The position numbers and the translations under genes were made by a program. A model generated the notes under the pieces. It searched no databases, was not told the DNA's origin, and saw only the letters and a list, made by a program, of their open reading frames with translations. Shown piece after piece: positions 17,081 to 25,488 of a DNA stretch of 64,000 nucleotides; the stretch's first letter is position 1, and every line of letters starts with the position of its first letter. This stretch comes from Rhizobium sp. PDO1-076. GTDB taxonomy: Bacteria > Pseudomonadota > Alphaproteobacteria > Rhizobiales > Rhizobiaceae. The stretch is taken from the NCBI RefSeq assembly GCF_000247475.1, contig NZ_AHZC01000386.1:1-64000 (forward strand), read 5' to 3'.

Positions 17081-18031
17081 ATGTCTGAAGCACGTATTGA
17101 TCGTTTGCAACCCAAACATTTGAGCCTGATCCGCTCCATCTCGGAACTTGGCCAACTCAGCCTTGCGGCGCAAGCCCTTGCGCTGACACAACCGGCGGCT
17201 TCGCGCATGCTGAGCGAAATCGAGCGCGATGTCGGATCGCCGATCTTCACGCGTACGCCGAAGGGCATGGAGCCGACCGCCGTGGGAAGCGCGCTTGCCC
17301 GCCGCGCCCAGAACGTGCTTCAGGAAATGCGCGAGGCAGCGCGCGAGATCGAAGCCATACGACGCGGCCTGACCGGCAAGGTTCGTGTTGGCGCCGTCAC
17401 CGGTGGCGCGGTCGGATACGTCGTTCCGGCTATCCAGCAGCTTAAGGGCGAAGCAGAAACGGCCGATCTCTATGTCGACGTGGCCTCGAGCGGCGAATTG
17501 ATCCGCGATCTCCTGTCCGGCCAGTATGATTTTGTCCTCGGACGCATACCGAGCGGCGTCGATGCGCGACAGTTCAATCTCGAAGGCGGCATGATGGAGG
17601 AGGTGGAGCTTGTGGTCCATCAAAGCCATCCGCTGGTCAATGTCGATCTGCTGACCGTGGCCGACATGGCGCATTTTCCCTGGGTAATGCAGGCGCCGGG
17701 CGCGCCCTTGCGCCAGGCCGTTGAAAGCGTCTTCGTCGAACAGGGCGCACCCATTCCCTCCAACATCGTCAACACGACCTCGCTTCTGGTCATGATCGCC
17801 ATGCTGGCGGCCTCCAATGCAATCGCGCCGATGTCGCGCGAGGTCTCCGACCTTCTCTGTCGTCAGACAGCGGCAGCGGGCCTGTATTCGCTGAAGCTCG
17901 AAACACCGATCGTGGTCATGCCCTACCACCTGATCACCGTCGCCGGCAAACGCCTGTCTCCGATCGCCGCGCGCCTGCGCGACCTGTTGCTTGGTGAATT
18001 CAGTGCGCGTGGCAAGCTGCGCGGCGTGTGA
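17081..18031 (+). CDS. gbpR: LysR-family galactose-binding-protein regulator GbpR
   Basis: LysR-type regulator of about 316 residues. The N-terminal helix-turn-helix covers SISELGQLSLAAQALALTQ and PAASRMLSEIERDVGSPIF. The C-terminal part is a periplasmic-binding-like effector domain (VRVGAVTGGAVGYVVPAI onward). In Agrobacterium gbpR is transcribed divergently from chvE and activates it in response to sugars; the same arrangement is seen here. I chose ATG 17081 because a perfect operator-like dyad covers the upstream candidates. The gene stands alone and ends in a GC-rich hairpin. Confidence 0.87.
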   Translation: MSEARIDRLQPKHLSLIRSISELGQLSLAAQALALTQPAASRMLSEIERDVGSPIFTRTPKGMEPTAVGSALARRAQNVLQEMREAAREIEAIRRGLTGKVRVGAVTGGAVGYVVPAIQQLKGEAETADLYVDVASSGELIRDLLSGQYDFVLGRIPSGVDARQFNLEGGMMEEVELVVHQSHPLVNVDLLTVADMAHFPWVMQAPGAPLRQAVESVFVEQGAPIPSNIVNTTSLLVMIAMLAASNAIAPMSREVSDLLCRQTAAAGLYSLKLETPIVVMPYHLITVAGKRLSPIAARLRDLLLGEFSARGKLRGV

Positions 18032-18059
18032 CCGGCCTGCAGGCCGTGCGCCACGCCGC
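18021..18059 (+). terminator. GC-rich hairpin at the end of gbpR
   Basis: The arms GCGGCGTG and CACGCCGC enclose a second palindrome, CGGCCTGCAGGCCG (18033-18046). The structure overlaps the gbpR stop codon. No clear T-run follows, so its action as an intrinsic terminator is uncertain. Confidence 0.4.
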
Positions 18060-18135
18060 CTGAAATGCTTGCATTTTCGCCCATGTCAGGCACACTGTCA
18101 CTCATCCGTCATGAATGAGAGCTCGAGGAGCATTG

Positions 18136-18534
18136 ATGACCGACCAGCCGGAAGGGCAGCGCCAGGATACCGATGGCGCGGATCAAAGGCTCGCAAGCGT
18201 GGTGGATTTGGGGACCTATCGTCAGGCGGTCGACCCTCTTCCCGTGACCTTCCACCGACGAGAACTCGACGCCATCCTGTGGATTTATGGACGCATGGTC
18301 GGCGAGGGTGAGTGGCGTGACTACGCCATCGACCATCTCAGGGACAAGGCCGTCTTCTCGGTGTTCAAGCGATCCGGTGAATATCCGCTCTACCGCATCG
18401 AAAAGAACCCCAAACTCGCAGCCAAGCAGGGTGCTTTCTCCGTCACCGGTACCGATGGTCGCATTCTCAAACGCGGCCATGACCTGAAGGCGGTCTTGAA
18501 GGTGTTCGACAAAGGCCTGAAAGCGATCGACTGA
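18136..18534 (+). CDS. DUF2794 family protein, function unknown
   Basis: Small cytoplasmic protein of 132 residues, conserved in alphaproteobacteria. Recognisable segments are VTFHRRELDAILWIYGRMV, EWRDYAIDHLRDKAVFSVF and YRIEKNPKLAAKQG. No catalytic motif, signal peptide or membrane segment can be seen, and the acidic, glutamine-rich start is probably disordered. ATG 18136 follows GAGGAG at five bases, which settles the start; an upstream TTG in the same frame lacks this. It stands alone between gbpR and a convergent acetyltransferase gene. I do not assign a function. Confidence 0.8.
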   Translation: MTDQPEGQRQDTDGADQRLASVVDLGTYRQAVDPLPVTFHRRELDAILWIYGRMVGEGEWRDYAIDHLRDKAVFSVFKRSGEYPLYRIEKNPKLAAKQGAFSVTGTDGRILKRGHDLKAVLKVFDKGLKAID

Positions 18535-18601
18535 GATCCTGTTTGCCGGCTTCCGTTTCCTTATTGGGCGGACCGCCGATAAAGCCGTATTCAGGATGCC
18601 T

Positions 18602-19153
18602 CTATATCATCGAGCCGGGATAGGCACCGAGATCAGGCGGAGTGGCATTTCCATCGCCCAGCGGTCGTTGCATGAAGACGGTATCCAGCCAGGTGCCATG
18701 CTTGAACCCCGTCCCGGTGAAGCGGCCGGCGTGTTCAAAGCCGCAACTGCGATGGACGGCAATCGACGCCGGACTGGCACCGCCTACGACTCCGACCATC
18801 TGGCGGAAACCAAGCGATGCACAGCGAAGGACCAGTTCGTTGAGCAGGGCCTTGCCGATCCCCATGCCGCGCGCCTCTGGCGCAAGATAGATCGAATCCT
18901 CCACGAGCCACCGATAGGCGGGCCTCGTGCGGAAAGCCGATGCATAGGCATAACCAAGCAGGGTCGCATCCGCGGACACAGCAACGATATAGGGATAACC
19001 CTTGTCGACGAGCGCTTGGTAGCGCCGTGCCATCTCCGCCGCATCCGGGGCCGCAAGTTCATAGCTTGCGCTGCCATGGTTTACCGCTTCGCCATAGATC
19101 GCGGTGATCGCGGCAATATCGGCCAGGTTCGCATCACGGATGTCGAAAGCCAT
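18602..19153 (-). CDS. GNAT-family N-acetyltransferase (phosphinothricin-acetyltransferase-like)
   Basis: Acetyl-CoA-dependent acetyltransferase of 183 residues. The acetyl-CoA loop is RGMGIGKALL. The start IRDANLADIAAITAIYGEAV and the middle WLVEDSIYLAPEARGMG match the PAT/Bar branch, whose glutamate in VEDSIY is the likely base. The end MQRPLG is also typical. Such enzymes acetylate phosphinothricin or methionine sulfoximine and sulfone; the substrate here is unknown. ATG 19153 follows AAAGGAGC; the longer frame to 19216 lacks a ribosome-binding site. The gene is followed on its 3' side by DUF2794 in convergent orientation. Confidence 0.85.
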   Translation of the reverse strand: MAFDIRDANLADIAAITAIYGEAVNHGSASYELAAPDAAEMARRYQALVDKGYPYIVAVSADATLLGYAYASAFRTRPAYRWLVEDSIYLAPEARGMGIGKALLNELVLRCASLGFRQMVGVVGGASPASIAVHRSCGFEHAGRFTGTGFKHGTWLDTVFMQRPLGDGNATPPDLGAYPGSMI

Positions 19154-19253
19154 AAACAAAGCTCCTTTGAGTCTGGCTTCTTCTTCCATGGCACGAAACC
19201 TGTCGCAATATGCCACTTGTCACAGTGACAGGACACAAATCCCGAAAACAGAA

Positions 19254-19278
19254 GGACCCGGCGAATGAAGCCGGGTCC
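19254..19278 (-). terminator. Intrinsic terminator of the MHS transporter gene
   Basis: The nine-base arms GGACCCGGC and GCCGGGTCC pair perfectly around a seven-base loop, and on the minus strand TTCTGTTTTC follows. It lies about 40 bases beyond the transporter stop and before the GNAT gene, separating the two. Confidence 0.75.
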
Positions 19279-19319
19279 CTCCTGATCGAGCCATCTTTCG
19301 ATGGATGACGGTCACACCA

Positions 19320-21197
19320 TCAGGCGTGGATATCGTTGTCCTTGGTTTCCTTCAGGAAGAACATGCCGATCACCAAGGTGATGCCGGCAATGACGATCGG
19401 ATACCAGAGACCGTAGTAGATATCGCCAGCGGCCGCGCTCATGGCAAAGGCCGTTGCAGGGAGAAGACCGCCGAACCAGCCGTTGCCGATATGGTAGGGC
19501 AGCGACATGCCGGTGTAGCGAATGCGGGTCGGGAACATCTCGACGAGCATGGCGGCGATCGGGCCATAGACCATGGTCACGTAGATCACCAGGATCGTCA
19601 GGATGGCGATAACCCGCGTCCAGTTCACGGCGGCCGGGTCGGCGACCATGGTGAATGCACCCGCGTTCGGAACCGAGAAGACAGCCATTTCAGGAGCGGC
19701 GGCGGCTTCTTCGGCCGTCAGCAACTTCTGCGTCACGAGATCGGCCGCCGGTACCATGACCTTTTCGCCGGCGCGAATGGCTGTGGCATCAAGGGCCAGT
19801 TCAGGATTGGCGGCTACGAAGGCATCAAGCTTGCTGTCCGGAACCTTGGCAGCTGCGCGAACCAGCGGATAACCGTTGGCCTGCAGAGCCAGATTGACCG
19901 CCTTCTGCATGCCGGCTTCCAGACCCTTGGCCTTGTCTCCGGCGGCAATAGCATCGAAACCTTCGATCATCTTGTCGCCGATCTGGATGGTCGCGATAGA
20001 GCCGGCCGGGCCAGGAACCACGTCATAGGGAACGGAGTTGCGGGTCAGGAAGGCCGTCGCGATATCGCAGGAGGTGGTGAACTTCGCCGTGCCGGTCGGG
20101 TTGAACTGGAACGTGCAGTTCGCCGGATCAGCGGTGACCGTGGCGCGAATGGTATCCTGCGCCTGAGCGAGGGCAGGGTTGCCGGCCCAGGTCAGTGCCT
20201 TGAACAGCGGGAAGTAGGTGAGCATGGCGAGCACGAGACCGGCCATGATGATCGGCTTGCGGCCGATCTTGTCGGAGAGCCAGCCGAACACGACGAAGAA
20301 CATCGTGCCGATGGCGAGCGAGATCGCAACCATGATGTTGGTTGCCTGGGCATCGACCTTCAGCACGTTCTGCAGGAAGAACAGCGCGTAGAACTGACCA
20401 GTGTACCAGACGACGGCCTGACCGGCGACGGCACCGAACAGCGCGAGCAGTGCGACCTTGGCGTTTTTCCACTGGCCGAAAGCTTCCGAGATTGGCGCCT
20501 TCGACTGCGTGCCTTCCGCCTTCATCTTCTGGAACGCAGGCGATTCGTTCATCTGCATGCGGATCCAGACCGACACGCCAAGCAGAACCGCGGACAGAAG
20601 GAACGGAATGCGCCAGCCCCAGGCAGCGAAGTCTTCCTTGCCGAGCAATGTCTGGATTCCGAGAATGATCATCAGCGACAGGAAGAGACCAAGCGTTGCC
20701 GTGGTCTGGATCCAGGACGTGTAGAAGCCACGACGGCCATGCGGCGCGTGTTCCGCCACATAGGTTGCAGCACCACCGTATTCACCGCCAAGAGCGAGGC
20801 CCTGCAGCATGCGCAGAATGATCAGGATGATCGGAGCAGCGATGCCGATAGAGGCCGACCCGGGCAAGATACCGACCAGGAAGGTCGAGGCGCCCATGAT
20901 CAGGATTGTCACGAGGAAGGTGTATTTGCGGCCGACGAGATCGCCGAGACGGCCGAAGACCAGCGCGCCGAACGGACGCACCAGGAAGCCGGCGGCAAAG
21001 GCGAGCAGGGTGAAGATATTGCGCGTGGTTTCCGGGTACTGCGAGAAGAAGGTGGCGCCGATATAGAGCGCCAGAGAGCCGTAAAGATAGAAATCATACC
21101 ATTCGAAAACAGTGCCGAGCGATGAAGCGAAAATGACTTTCCGCTCTTCGGCAGTCATGCCACGAGACGCGCCGGCCTCGATTGCAACATTTGCCAT
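19320..21197 (-). CDS. MFS transporter of the metabolite:H+ symporter (MHS) family with a large insert
   Basis: Inner-membrane transporter of 625 residues. The start VIFASSLGTVFEWYDFYLYG is the hallmark of the MHS family (proline/betaine, dicarboxylate and shikimate carriers). GRLGDLVGRKYTF and WLSDKIGRKPIIM are the loop 2-3 and loop 8-9 motifs. An insert of about 185 mostly hydrophilic residues (340-525) breaks the second half; it contains two cysteines, C361 and C377, and then membrane segments resume at VIAILTILVIYV. Typical family members have 430-450 residues. ATG 21197 follows GGAGGAACTACA; the frame upstream to 21302 is not needed. The substrate cannot be told. Confidence 0.88.
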   Translation of the reverse strand: MANVAIEAGASRGMTAEERKVIFASSLGTVFEWYDFYLYGSLALYIGATFFSQYPETTRNIFTLLAFAAGFLVRPFGALVFGRLGDLVGRKYTFLVTILIMGASTFLVGILPGSASIGIAAPIILIILRMLQGLALGGEYGGAATYVAEHAPHGRRGFYTSWIQTTATLGLFLSLMIILGIQTLLGKEDFAAWGWRIPFLLSAVLLGVSVWIRMQMNESPAFQKMKAEGTQSKAPISEAFGQWKNAKVALLALFGAVAGQAVVWYTGQFYALFFLQNVLKVDAQATNIMVAISLAIGTMFFVVFGWLSDKIGRKPIIMAGLVLAMLTYFPLFKALTWAGNPALAQAQDTIRATVTADPANCTFQFNPTGTAKFTTSCDIATAFLTRNSVPYDVVPGPAGSIATIQIGDKMIEGFDAIAAGDKAKGLEAGMQKAVNLALQANGYPLVRAAAKVPDSKLDAFVAANPELALDATAIRAGEKVMVPAADLVTQKLLTAEEAAAAPEMAVFSVPNAGAFTMVADPAAVNWTRVIAILTILVIYVTMVYGPIAAMLVEMFPTRIRYTGMSLPYHIGNGWFGGLLPATAFAMSAAAGDIYYGLWYPIVIAGITLVIGMFFLKETKDNDIHA

Positions 21198-21302
21198 TGT
21201 AGTTCCTCCAAACCAAAAAGGGCCCCCCAGGACCGCCGACACAACTCTCCTCCGGGTCGAATTGTCGCGGTTACGGGTTGGGTACAGACTGGCAGAAATC
21301 AC

Positions 21303-21746
21303 GGGCGAACAAGAGAGATGCTTTCGGATTATGACTTTAGTCTAAAACCGCAGACCAAAGGCACCGACGCGGGCAATCGCGAAAGGCAAAGGGCCGGCTT
21401 CGATAACGCCTGTCAGACACGCTCGCGCTCGCCTTTTCGACGCCCGGACAGGCTGGTTGGCTTGACTCCTTGGAAAAACCTTGTAATGCCTCGGCCAGAA
21501 GAGGATTCTGAATCATGCCTTCCGAGCTGCATCATAGTGCGGACTCCCCAAACCTACGGCTCCTGGCCGCAGGTGGCATTGTTCTGTCCCTTTCTTCCCC
21601 GACCAAGGCCAAAACGACGACGAAAACCGTCTGACGTCTCCGGCCACCGCTCTCTCCCCGGCACGGCCGGGGATAAGGAAGGTGCGCGATCGCCGCGAAC
21701 TTTCCTTCTCACCAGTCCCGCGGAGAGAAAGAAAGAGAGCATTTAC
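21303..21746 (+). promoter_or_regulatory. Long structured leader region upstream of asd
   Basis: This 444-base stretch has no convincing gene. It has several inverted repeats: GACTTTAGTC near 21334; GCCTGTC (21408-21414) with GACAGGC (21447-21453); CCCCGGC (21656-21662) with GCCGGGG (21666-21672) around ACG; and AAGGAA with TTTCCTT further on. It could hold a long 5' leader, a small RNA or only promoters. I recognised no known riboswitch class. The asd frame is open through this region, but no good start precedes 21747. Confidence 0.35.
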
Positions 21747-22781
21747 ATGGGTTTCAAGATTGCAATCGTAGGCGCTACCGGCAATGTCGGGCGCGAAATG
21801 CTGAACATTCTCTCCGAGCGCGGTTTTCCGGCTTCGGAAGTGGTCGCACTGGCGTCGGCCCGCTCCCAGGGCACCGAAGTGTCGTTCGGCGATGCGACAT
21901 TGAAGGTGCAGAACCTCGAGAACTACGACTTCTCCGACACCGACATCTGCCTGATGTCGGCCGGCGGCACGATTTCACAGAAGTGGTCGCCAAAGATCGG
22001 CGCAAAGGGATGCGTCGTGATCGATAACTCGTCTGCATGGCGTTACGATTCCGAGGTGCCGTTGATCGTCCCGGAAGTGAACCCGGACGCGATCGTCGAT
22101 TTCAAGAAGCGCAACATCATTGCCAATCCGAATTGCTCGACCGCGCAGCTGGTTGTCGCCCTGAAGCCGCTGCATGATTTTGCCAAGATCAAGCGCGTCG
22201 TCGTCTCGACCTACCAGTCGGTTTCCGGCGCCGGCAAGGAAGGCATGGATGAACTCTTCACCCAGACCCGCGCCGTCTTCGTCGCCGATCCGGTTGAATC
22301 GAAGAAGTTCACCAAGCGCATCGCCTTCAACGTCATTCCGCACATCGATAGCTTCATGGAAGATGGCTATACGAAGGAAGAATGGAAGGTTCTGGCCGAA
22401 ACCAAGAAGATGCTCGATCCGAAGATCAAGGTAACCTGCACGGCAGTGCGCGTTCCGGTCTTCATCGGCCATTCGGAATCGGTCAATATTGAGTTTGAGA
22501 ACGAAATCACCGCCGATCAGGCGCGTGATATCCTGCGCGAAGCACCGGGTTGCCTCGTCATCGACAAGCATGAAAACGGCGGCTATATCACCCCGTATGA
22601 ATGCGCTGGCGAAGATGCGACCTATATTTCGCGCATCCGCGAAGACGCAACCGTCGAGAACGGCCTGAACATCTGGGTTGTTTCCGACAACCTGCGCAAG
22701 GGCGCCGCCCTCAATGCCATCCAGATCGCCGAACTGCTCGTCAACCGTGGCCTGATCAAGCCGCGCAAGGAAGCCGCCTGA
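21747..22781 (+). CDS. asd: Aspartate-semialdehyde dehydrogenase
   Basis: Enzyme of 344 residues that reduces aspartyl phosphate to aspartate semialdehyde, the branch point to lysine/diaminopimelate, threonine and methionine. The N-terminal GATGNVGREML binds NADP. NPNCSTAQLVVALKPL holds the catalytic cysteine, and STYQSVSGAGKEGMDEL and RVPVFIGHSESVNIEF (with the catalytic histidine) are further family motifs. ATG 21747 follows GGAGAGAAAGAAAGAGAG. The reading frame is open far upstream, but that part has no family similarity. The gene stands alone and ends in a strong GC hairpin. Confidence 0.96.
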   Translation: MGFKIAIVGATGNVGREMLNILSERGFPASEVVALASARSQGTEVSFGDATLKVQNLENYDFSDTDICLMSAGGTISQKWSPKIGAKGCVVIDNSSAWRYDSEVPLIVPEVNPDAIVDFKKRNIIANPNCSTAQLVVALKPLHDFAKIKRVVVSTYQSVSGAGKEGMDELFTQTRAVFVADPVESKKFTKRIAFNVIPHIDSFMEDGYTKEEWKVLAETKKMLDPKIKVTCTAVRVPVFIGHSESVNIEFENEITADQARDILREAPGCLVIDKHENGGYITPYECAGEDATYISRIREDATVENGLNIWVVSDNLRKGAALNAIQIAELLVNRGLIKPRKEAA

Positions 22782-22794
22782 TCCAATCTTTGCC

Positions 22795-22820
22795 CGCCCG
22801 CCGGAACAAACCGGCGGGCG
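22795..22820 (+). terminator. Intrinsic terminator after asd
   Basis: Perfect ten-base arms CGCCCGCCGG and CCGGCGGGCG enclose the loop AACAAA 13 bases after the asd stop. The T-run afterwards is poor (CGGCCGTCTTC), but the stem is very stable. Confidence 0.65.
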
Positions 22821-22950
22821 CGGCCGTCTTCATGCAAAAGTGAAGGCTTTTTCAATTCATGCCATACCGGAAACATGTCACTGCGGATGACAGGCTGACC
22901 TTTCGCTGGCATGGTGCGCGCAAATCAAATCAGTGAATCACGAGGCATTA

Positions 22951-23772
22951 ATGCGACTGACCAAGTATCTGTCGGCAGCTCTTCTTACAGTGGCGGCAAC
23001 TGTTTCAAGCGCTAGTCTGGCAATGGCTGCATCCTGCAGCAATACATCCGCCGGGTTCGACCAGTGGAAGGGCGCATTCAAGGCCGAGGCTGCGGCTGCG
23101 GGCGTCGACCAGAGAACGCTCGACAAGGCTTTTTCCGCGGTCAACTACAACACCGGCACCATTCGCGCGGACCGCGGCCAGAAGAGCTTCAAGCTCAGCT
23201 TCGATCAATTCATGCAGAAGCGCGGTGGCCAGACCATCATCAACCGCGGCAAGAGCATGAAGAAGAGCAATGCGGCGCTGTTTGCCAAGATCGAACAGCG
23301 CTACGGTGTTCCCGCCGGACCCCTGATCGCGATCTGGGGCATGGAAACCGGCTTCGGCTCCTTCCTTGGCAAGGAACATACGCTCTCGGCCGTGGCAACG
23401 CTTGCCTTCGACTGCCGTCGCAGCGAATTCTTCACCGACCAGCTGTATGCAGCGCTAGAACTCGTTCAGCGCGGCACGCTGGATGTGGCCGCCCGCGGCG
23501 CCGCCCATGGCGAAATAGGACAGACGCAGTTCCTCCCGCGCAATGTCGTGCGCTTCGGCGCCGATGGTGACGGCGACCGTCGCATTGACATGGTGCGTTC
23601 GAAGGCTGACGCTCTGGCTTCGACCGCAAACTTCCTCAAGGGCCATGGTTGGCAGGCGGGCGCTGGCTATCAGCCGGGCGAACCCAATTTTGCCGCCATT
23701 CAGGGTTGGAACGCCGCATCGGTCTACCAGCAGGCCATTGCCTATATCGGCGCCCGCATCGACGCGGAATAA
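22951..23772 (+). CDS. Lytic murein transglycosylase, MltB-like (SLT domain)
   Basis: Periplasmic peptidoglycan-cleaving enzyme of 273 residues. The signal peptide runs from MRLTKYLSAALLTVAATVSS to a cleavage site near AMAA. The catalytic glutamate is in IAIWGMETGFGSFLG, the MltB family motif, and HGEIGQTQFLPRNVVRFG with DGDGDRRIDMVRS completes the fold. There is no lipobox, so it is soluble rather than a lipoprotein. ATG 22951 follows ACGAGG; an in-frame GTG at 22933 is less likely. Such enzymes make 1,6-anhydro-muropeptides during wall growth. It stands alone, convergent with the diguanylate cyclase gene. Confidence 0.9.
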   Translation: MRLTKYLSAALLTVAATVSSASLAMAASCSNTSAGFDQWKGAFKAEAAAAGVDQRTLDKAFSAVNYNTGTIRADRGQKSFKLSFDQFMQKRGGQTIINRGKSMKKSNAALFAKIEQRYGVPAGPLIAIWGMETGFGSFLGKEHTLSAVATLAFDCRRSEFFTDQLYAALELVQRGTLDVAARGAAHGEIGQTQFLPRNVVRFGADGDGDRRIDMVRSKADALASTANFLKGHGWQAGAGYQPGEPNFAAIQGWNAASVYQQAIAYIGARIDAE

Positions 23773-23788
23773 CCGCGACAGTTCAAGA

Positions 23789-23811
23789 CCGGCGGCGCAT
23801 CACGCCGCCGG
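23789..23811. terminator. Hairpin between the transglycosylase and diguanylate cyclase genes
   Basis: The nine-base arms CCGGCGGCG and CGCCGCCGG enclose CATCA. It lies between two convergent genes and overlaps the last codons of the cyclase gene. A short CTTTG follows on the plus strand; it is probably a terminator for the transglycosylase transcript. Confidence 0.5.
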
Positions 23812-25389
23812 CTTTGCCAGCATCTCTATAGGTTCGATATCGATATCGCAGATCACACGGTTGCGGCCCGCGGACTTGGCCGCGTAAAGTGCCTGATCGG
23901 CGCGTTTCAAGGCATCGTGCACAGAGGCGCGGTTGACGCTGCCGTCGATGCGGGCGCAGCCGAAACTCGCGGTCACCCGCAGGCTCTCCCCGTTTTCAAG
24001 CTGGACCTCGGATCGCTCAAGTGCCTCGCGTATCCGATTGGCAAGATCGGCAGCCTCGGCCAGAGAAACGTTTGACACGAAGCCGACAAATTCCTCGCCA
24101 CCATGGCGGGCCAGAAGATCATCGAAGCGAAACAGCTTCCTGGCGATTTCAGCCGTTTTTTGCAGGACGAGATCGCCGACATCATGACCATGGCTGTCAT
24201 TGATGTGCTTGAATTTGTCCAGATCGAAGATCATGACCGACGAACTACCCGATACCAGGCGCGTGTTCGGCCGCAGCGTCAACGCCACATCGAAACCGCG
24301 CCGATTGAGCAATCCGGTCAACAGGTCTGTATGCGCGGCTTTCTGAAGCTCGCCGATCAGTTGCTCACGATCGCGCATCAGCTGCTCGATGAAACGAACA
24401 CTCTTCGCAGCCAGGAACAGGGCCGCGAGCACCGCGCCGAACAGCGTCACGCCGGCGAGCAGGAATGCGGTGAACTGGAAGCGCGCTTCCGCCGCCATTG
24501 CATCGCCGATCGACCGAATTTCCGCGCTGGATTCGTCCAGGTCCTTGCGCAACGCTTGCATTTGCTGCGCCTTCACATTCTGCCATCGCTCATACAGTCG
24601 GTCAGATGGAACGACCGCATTCGCCTCGATCCGTCCCGTCAAGTCTGCCAGCCACTTGCCTTGACTGGTGTCGTTGAACGCCAGTGTCGCTCCGATGGTG
24701 CGCGATTCCGGATAGCTGCGCAGCTTTTCTATGTTCTCGGTCAGGATGGCGGAGAACCCGGCCAATGCCTGTGTTTCGGCGCGCGAGAGCGGCTCGCCTC
24801 GCAGATATTTGTCCGAATAAAAGAGAGCCTGCAGCGATGCATCGTTCGCGTCGAGCGTATCGAGAAAAAGATTGATCTGCCGAGTGGCTTCCGGTGTTCC
24901 CATCTCGAACCGCAGCACTGAGACAAACCGAAGAAAATCCTTCGAGAATGGCTTCATCGCGGCGATCACCGCATCTGCCGACAGGCTCTCTTGGTCCGCC
25001 TGCTGGCGAAACCGCTTCAGAGCTTCCGCCGCATTCCAGATCTCCTGGATTGCAAACACCATATCCTGACGGCCGGCAATCTTCTGCGCCAGCATTTCGA
25101 GCACGGTAGCAAGCGAATGATCTGTTTCTGCGCGGGCCTTTTCCAGCACCTGAGCGGAAAATTCGGACCCGCTCATCTGGTAGGCTGTCGTCGCTGTGCT
25201 TTCCTGCGGCAGGACAAAGGACGCGATGTAGCCGGCTTGCGAGGTTATGTAGGCATAGTCGCGACTATTCTCGAGCGCCCGATATTTGCTGAACTGCTCA
25301 CGGAGCAAGGCCCCAGCTTCCAGGATCATGACAAATCCCGGCAACAAGAGGGCGGCAATCACATGCTTTTTTGCAGATTTCAGATACAT
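23800..25389 (-). CDS. Membrane-bound diguanylate cyclase (GGDEF domain)
   Basis: Makes cyclic di-GMP from two GTP, 529 residues. Two membrane segments (about 9-29 and 307-328) enclose a helical periplasmic sensor region of about 275 residues. A GGDEF domain follows from about 345. The active-site motif is GGEEF (430-434), a functional variant. The product-inhibition I-site RFDD (421-424) stands exactly five residues before it. DLDKFKHINDSHGHDVGD carries the metal ligand. No EAL or HD-GYP domain is present, so it should only synthesise the messenger. The signal sensed is unknown; the N-terminal half is rich in acidic and glutamine residues. Confidence 0.9.
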   Translation of the reverse strand: MYLKSAKKHVIAALLLPGFVMILEAGALLREQFSKYRALENSRDYAYITSQAGYIASFVLPQESTATTAYQMSGSEFSAQVLEKARAETDHSLATVLEMLAQKIAGRQDMVFAIQEIWNAAEALKRFRQQADQESLSADAVIAAMKPFSKDFLRFVSVLRFEMGTPEATRQINLFLDTLDANDASLQALFYSDKYLRGEPLSRAETQALAGFSAILTENIEKLRSYPESRTIGATLAFNDTSQGKWLADLTGRIEANAVVPSDRLYERWQNVKAQQMQALRKDLDESSAEIRSIGDAMAAEARFQFTAFLLAGVTLFGAVLAALFLAAKSVRFIEQLMRDREQLIGELQKAAHTDLLTGLLNRRGFDVALTLRPNTRLVSGSSSVMIFDLDKFKHINDSHGHDVGDLVLQKTAEIARKLFRFDDLLARHGGEEFVGFVSNVSLAEAADLANRIREALERSEVQLENGESLRVTASFGCARIDGSVNRASVHDALKRADQALYAAKSAGRNRVICDIDIEPIEMLAKPAA

Positions 25390-25488
25390 TATCAGGCCCA
25401 GTTTAGGAACCTGATCGCCAGATCACGAACAACAGGCCCCACCGCATTTGCGCGCGAACCAGACTAGTCTCCAGCACCTAAGAATTCT

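Noticed and set aside
21318-21746. An N-terminal extension of asd of about 140 codons
   Set aside because: No similarity to the family, and the ATG at 21747 has the ribosome-binding site and the conserved start.
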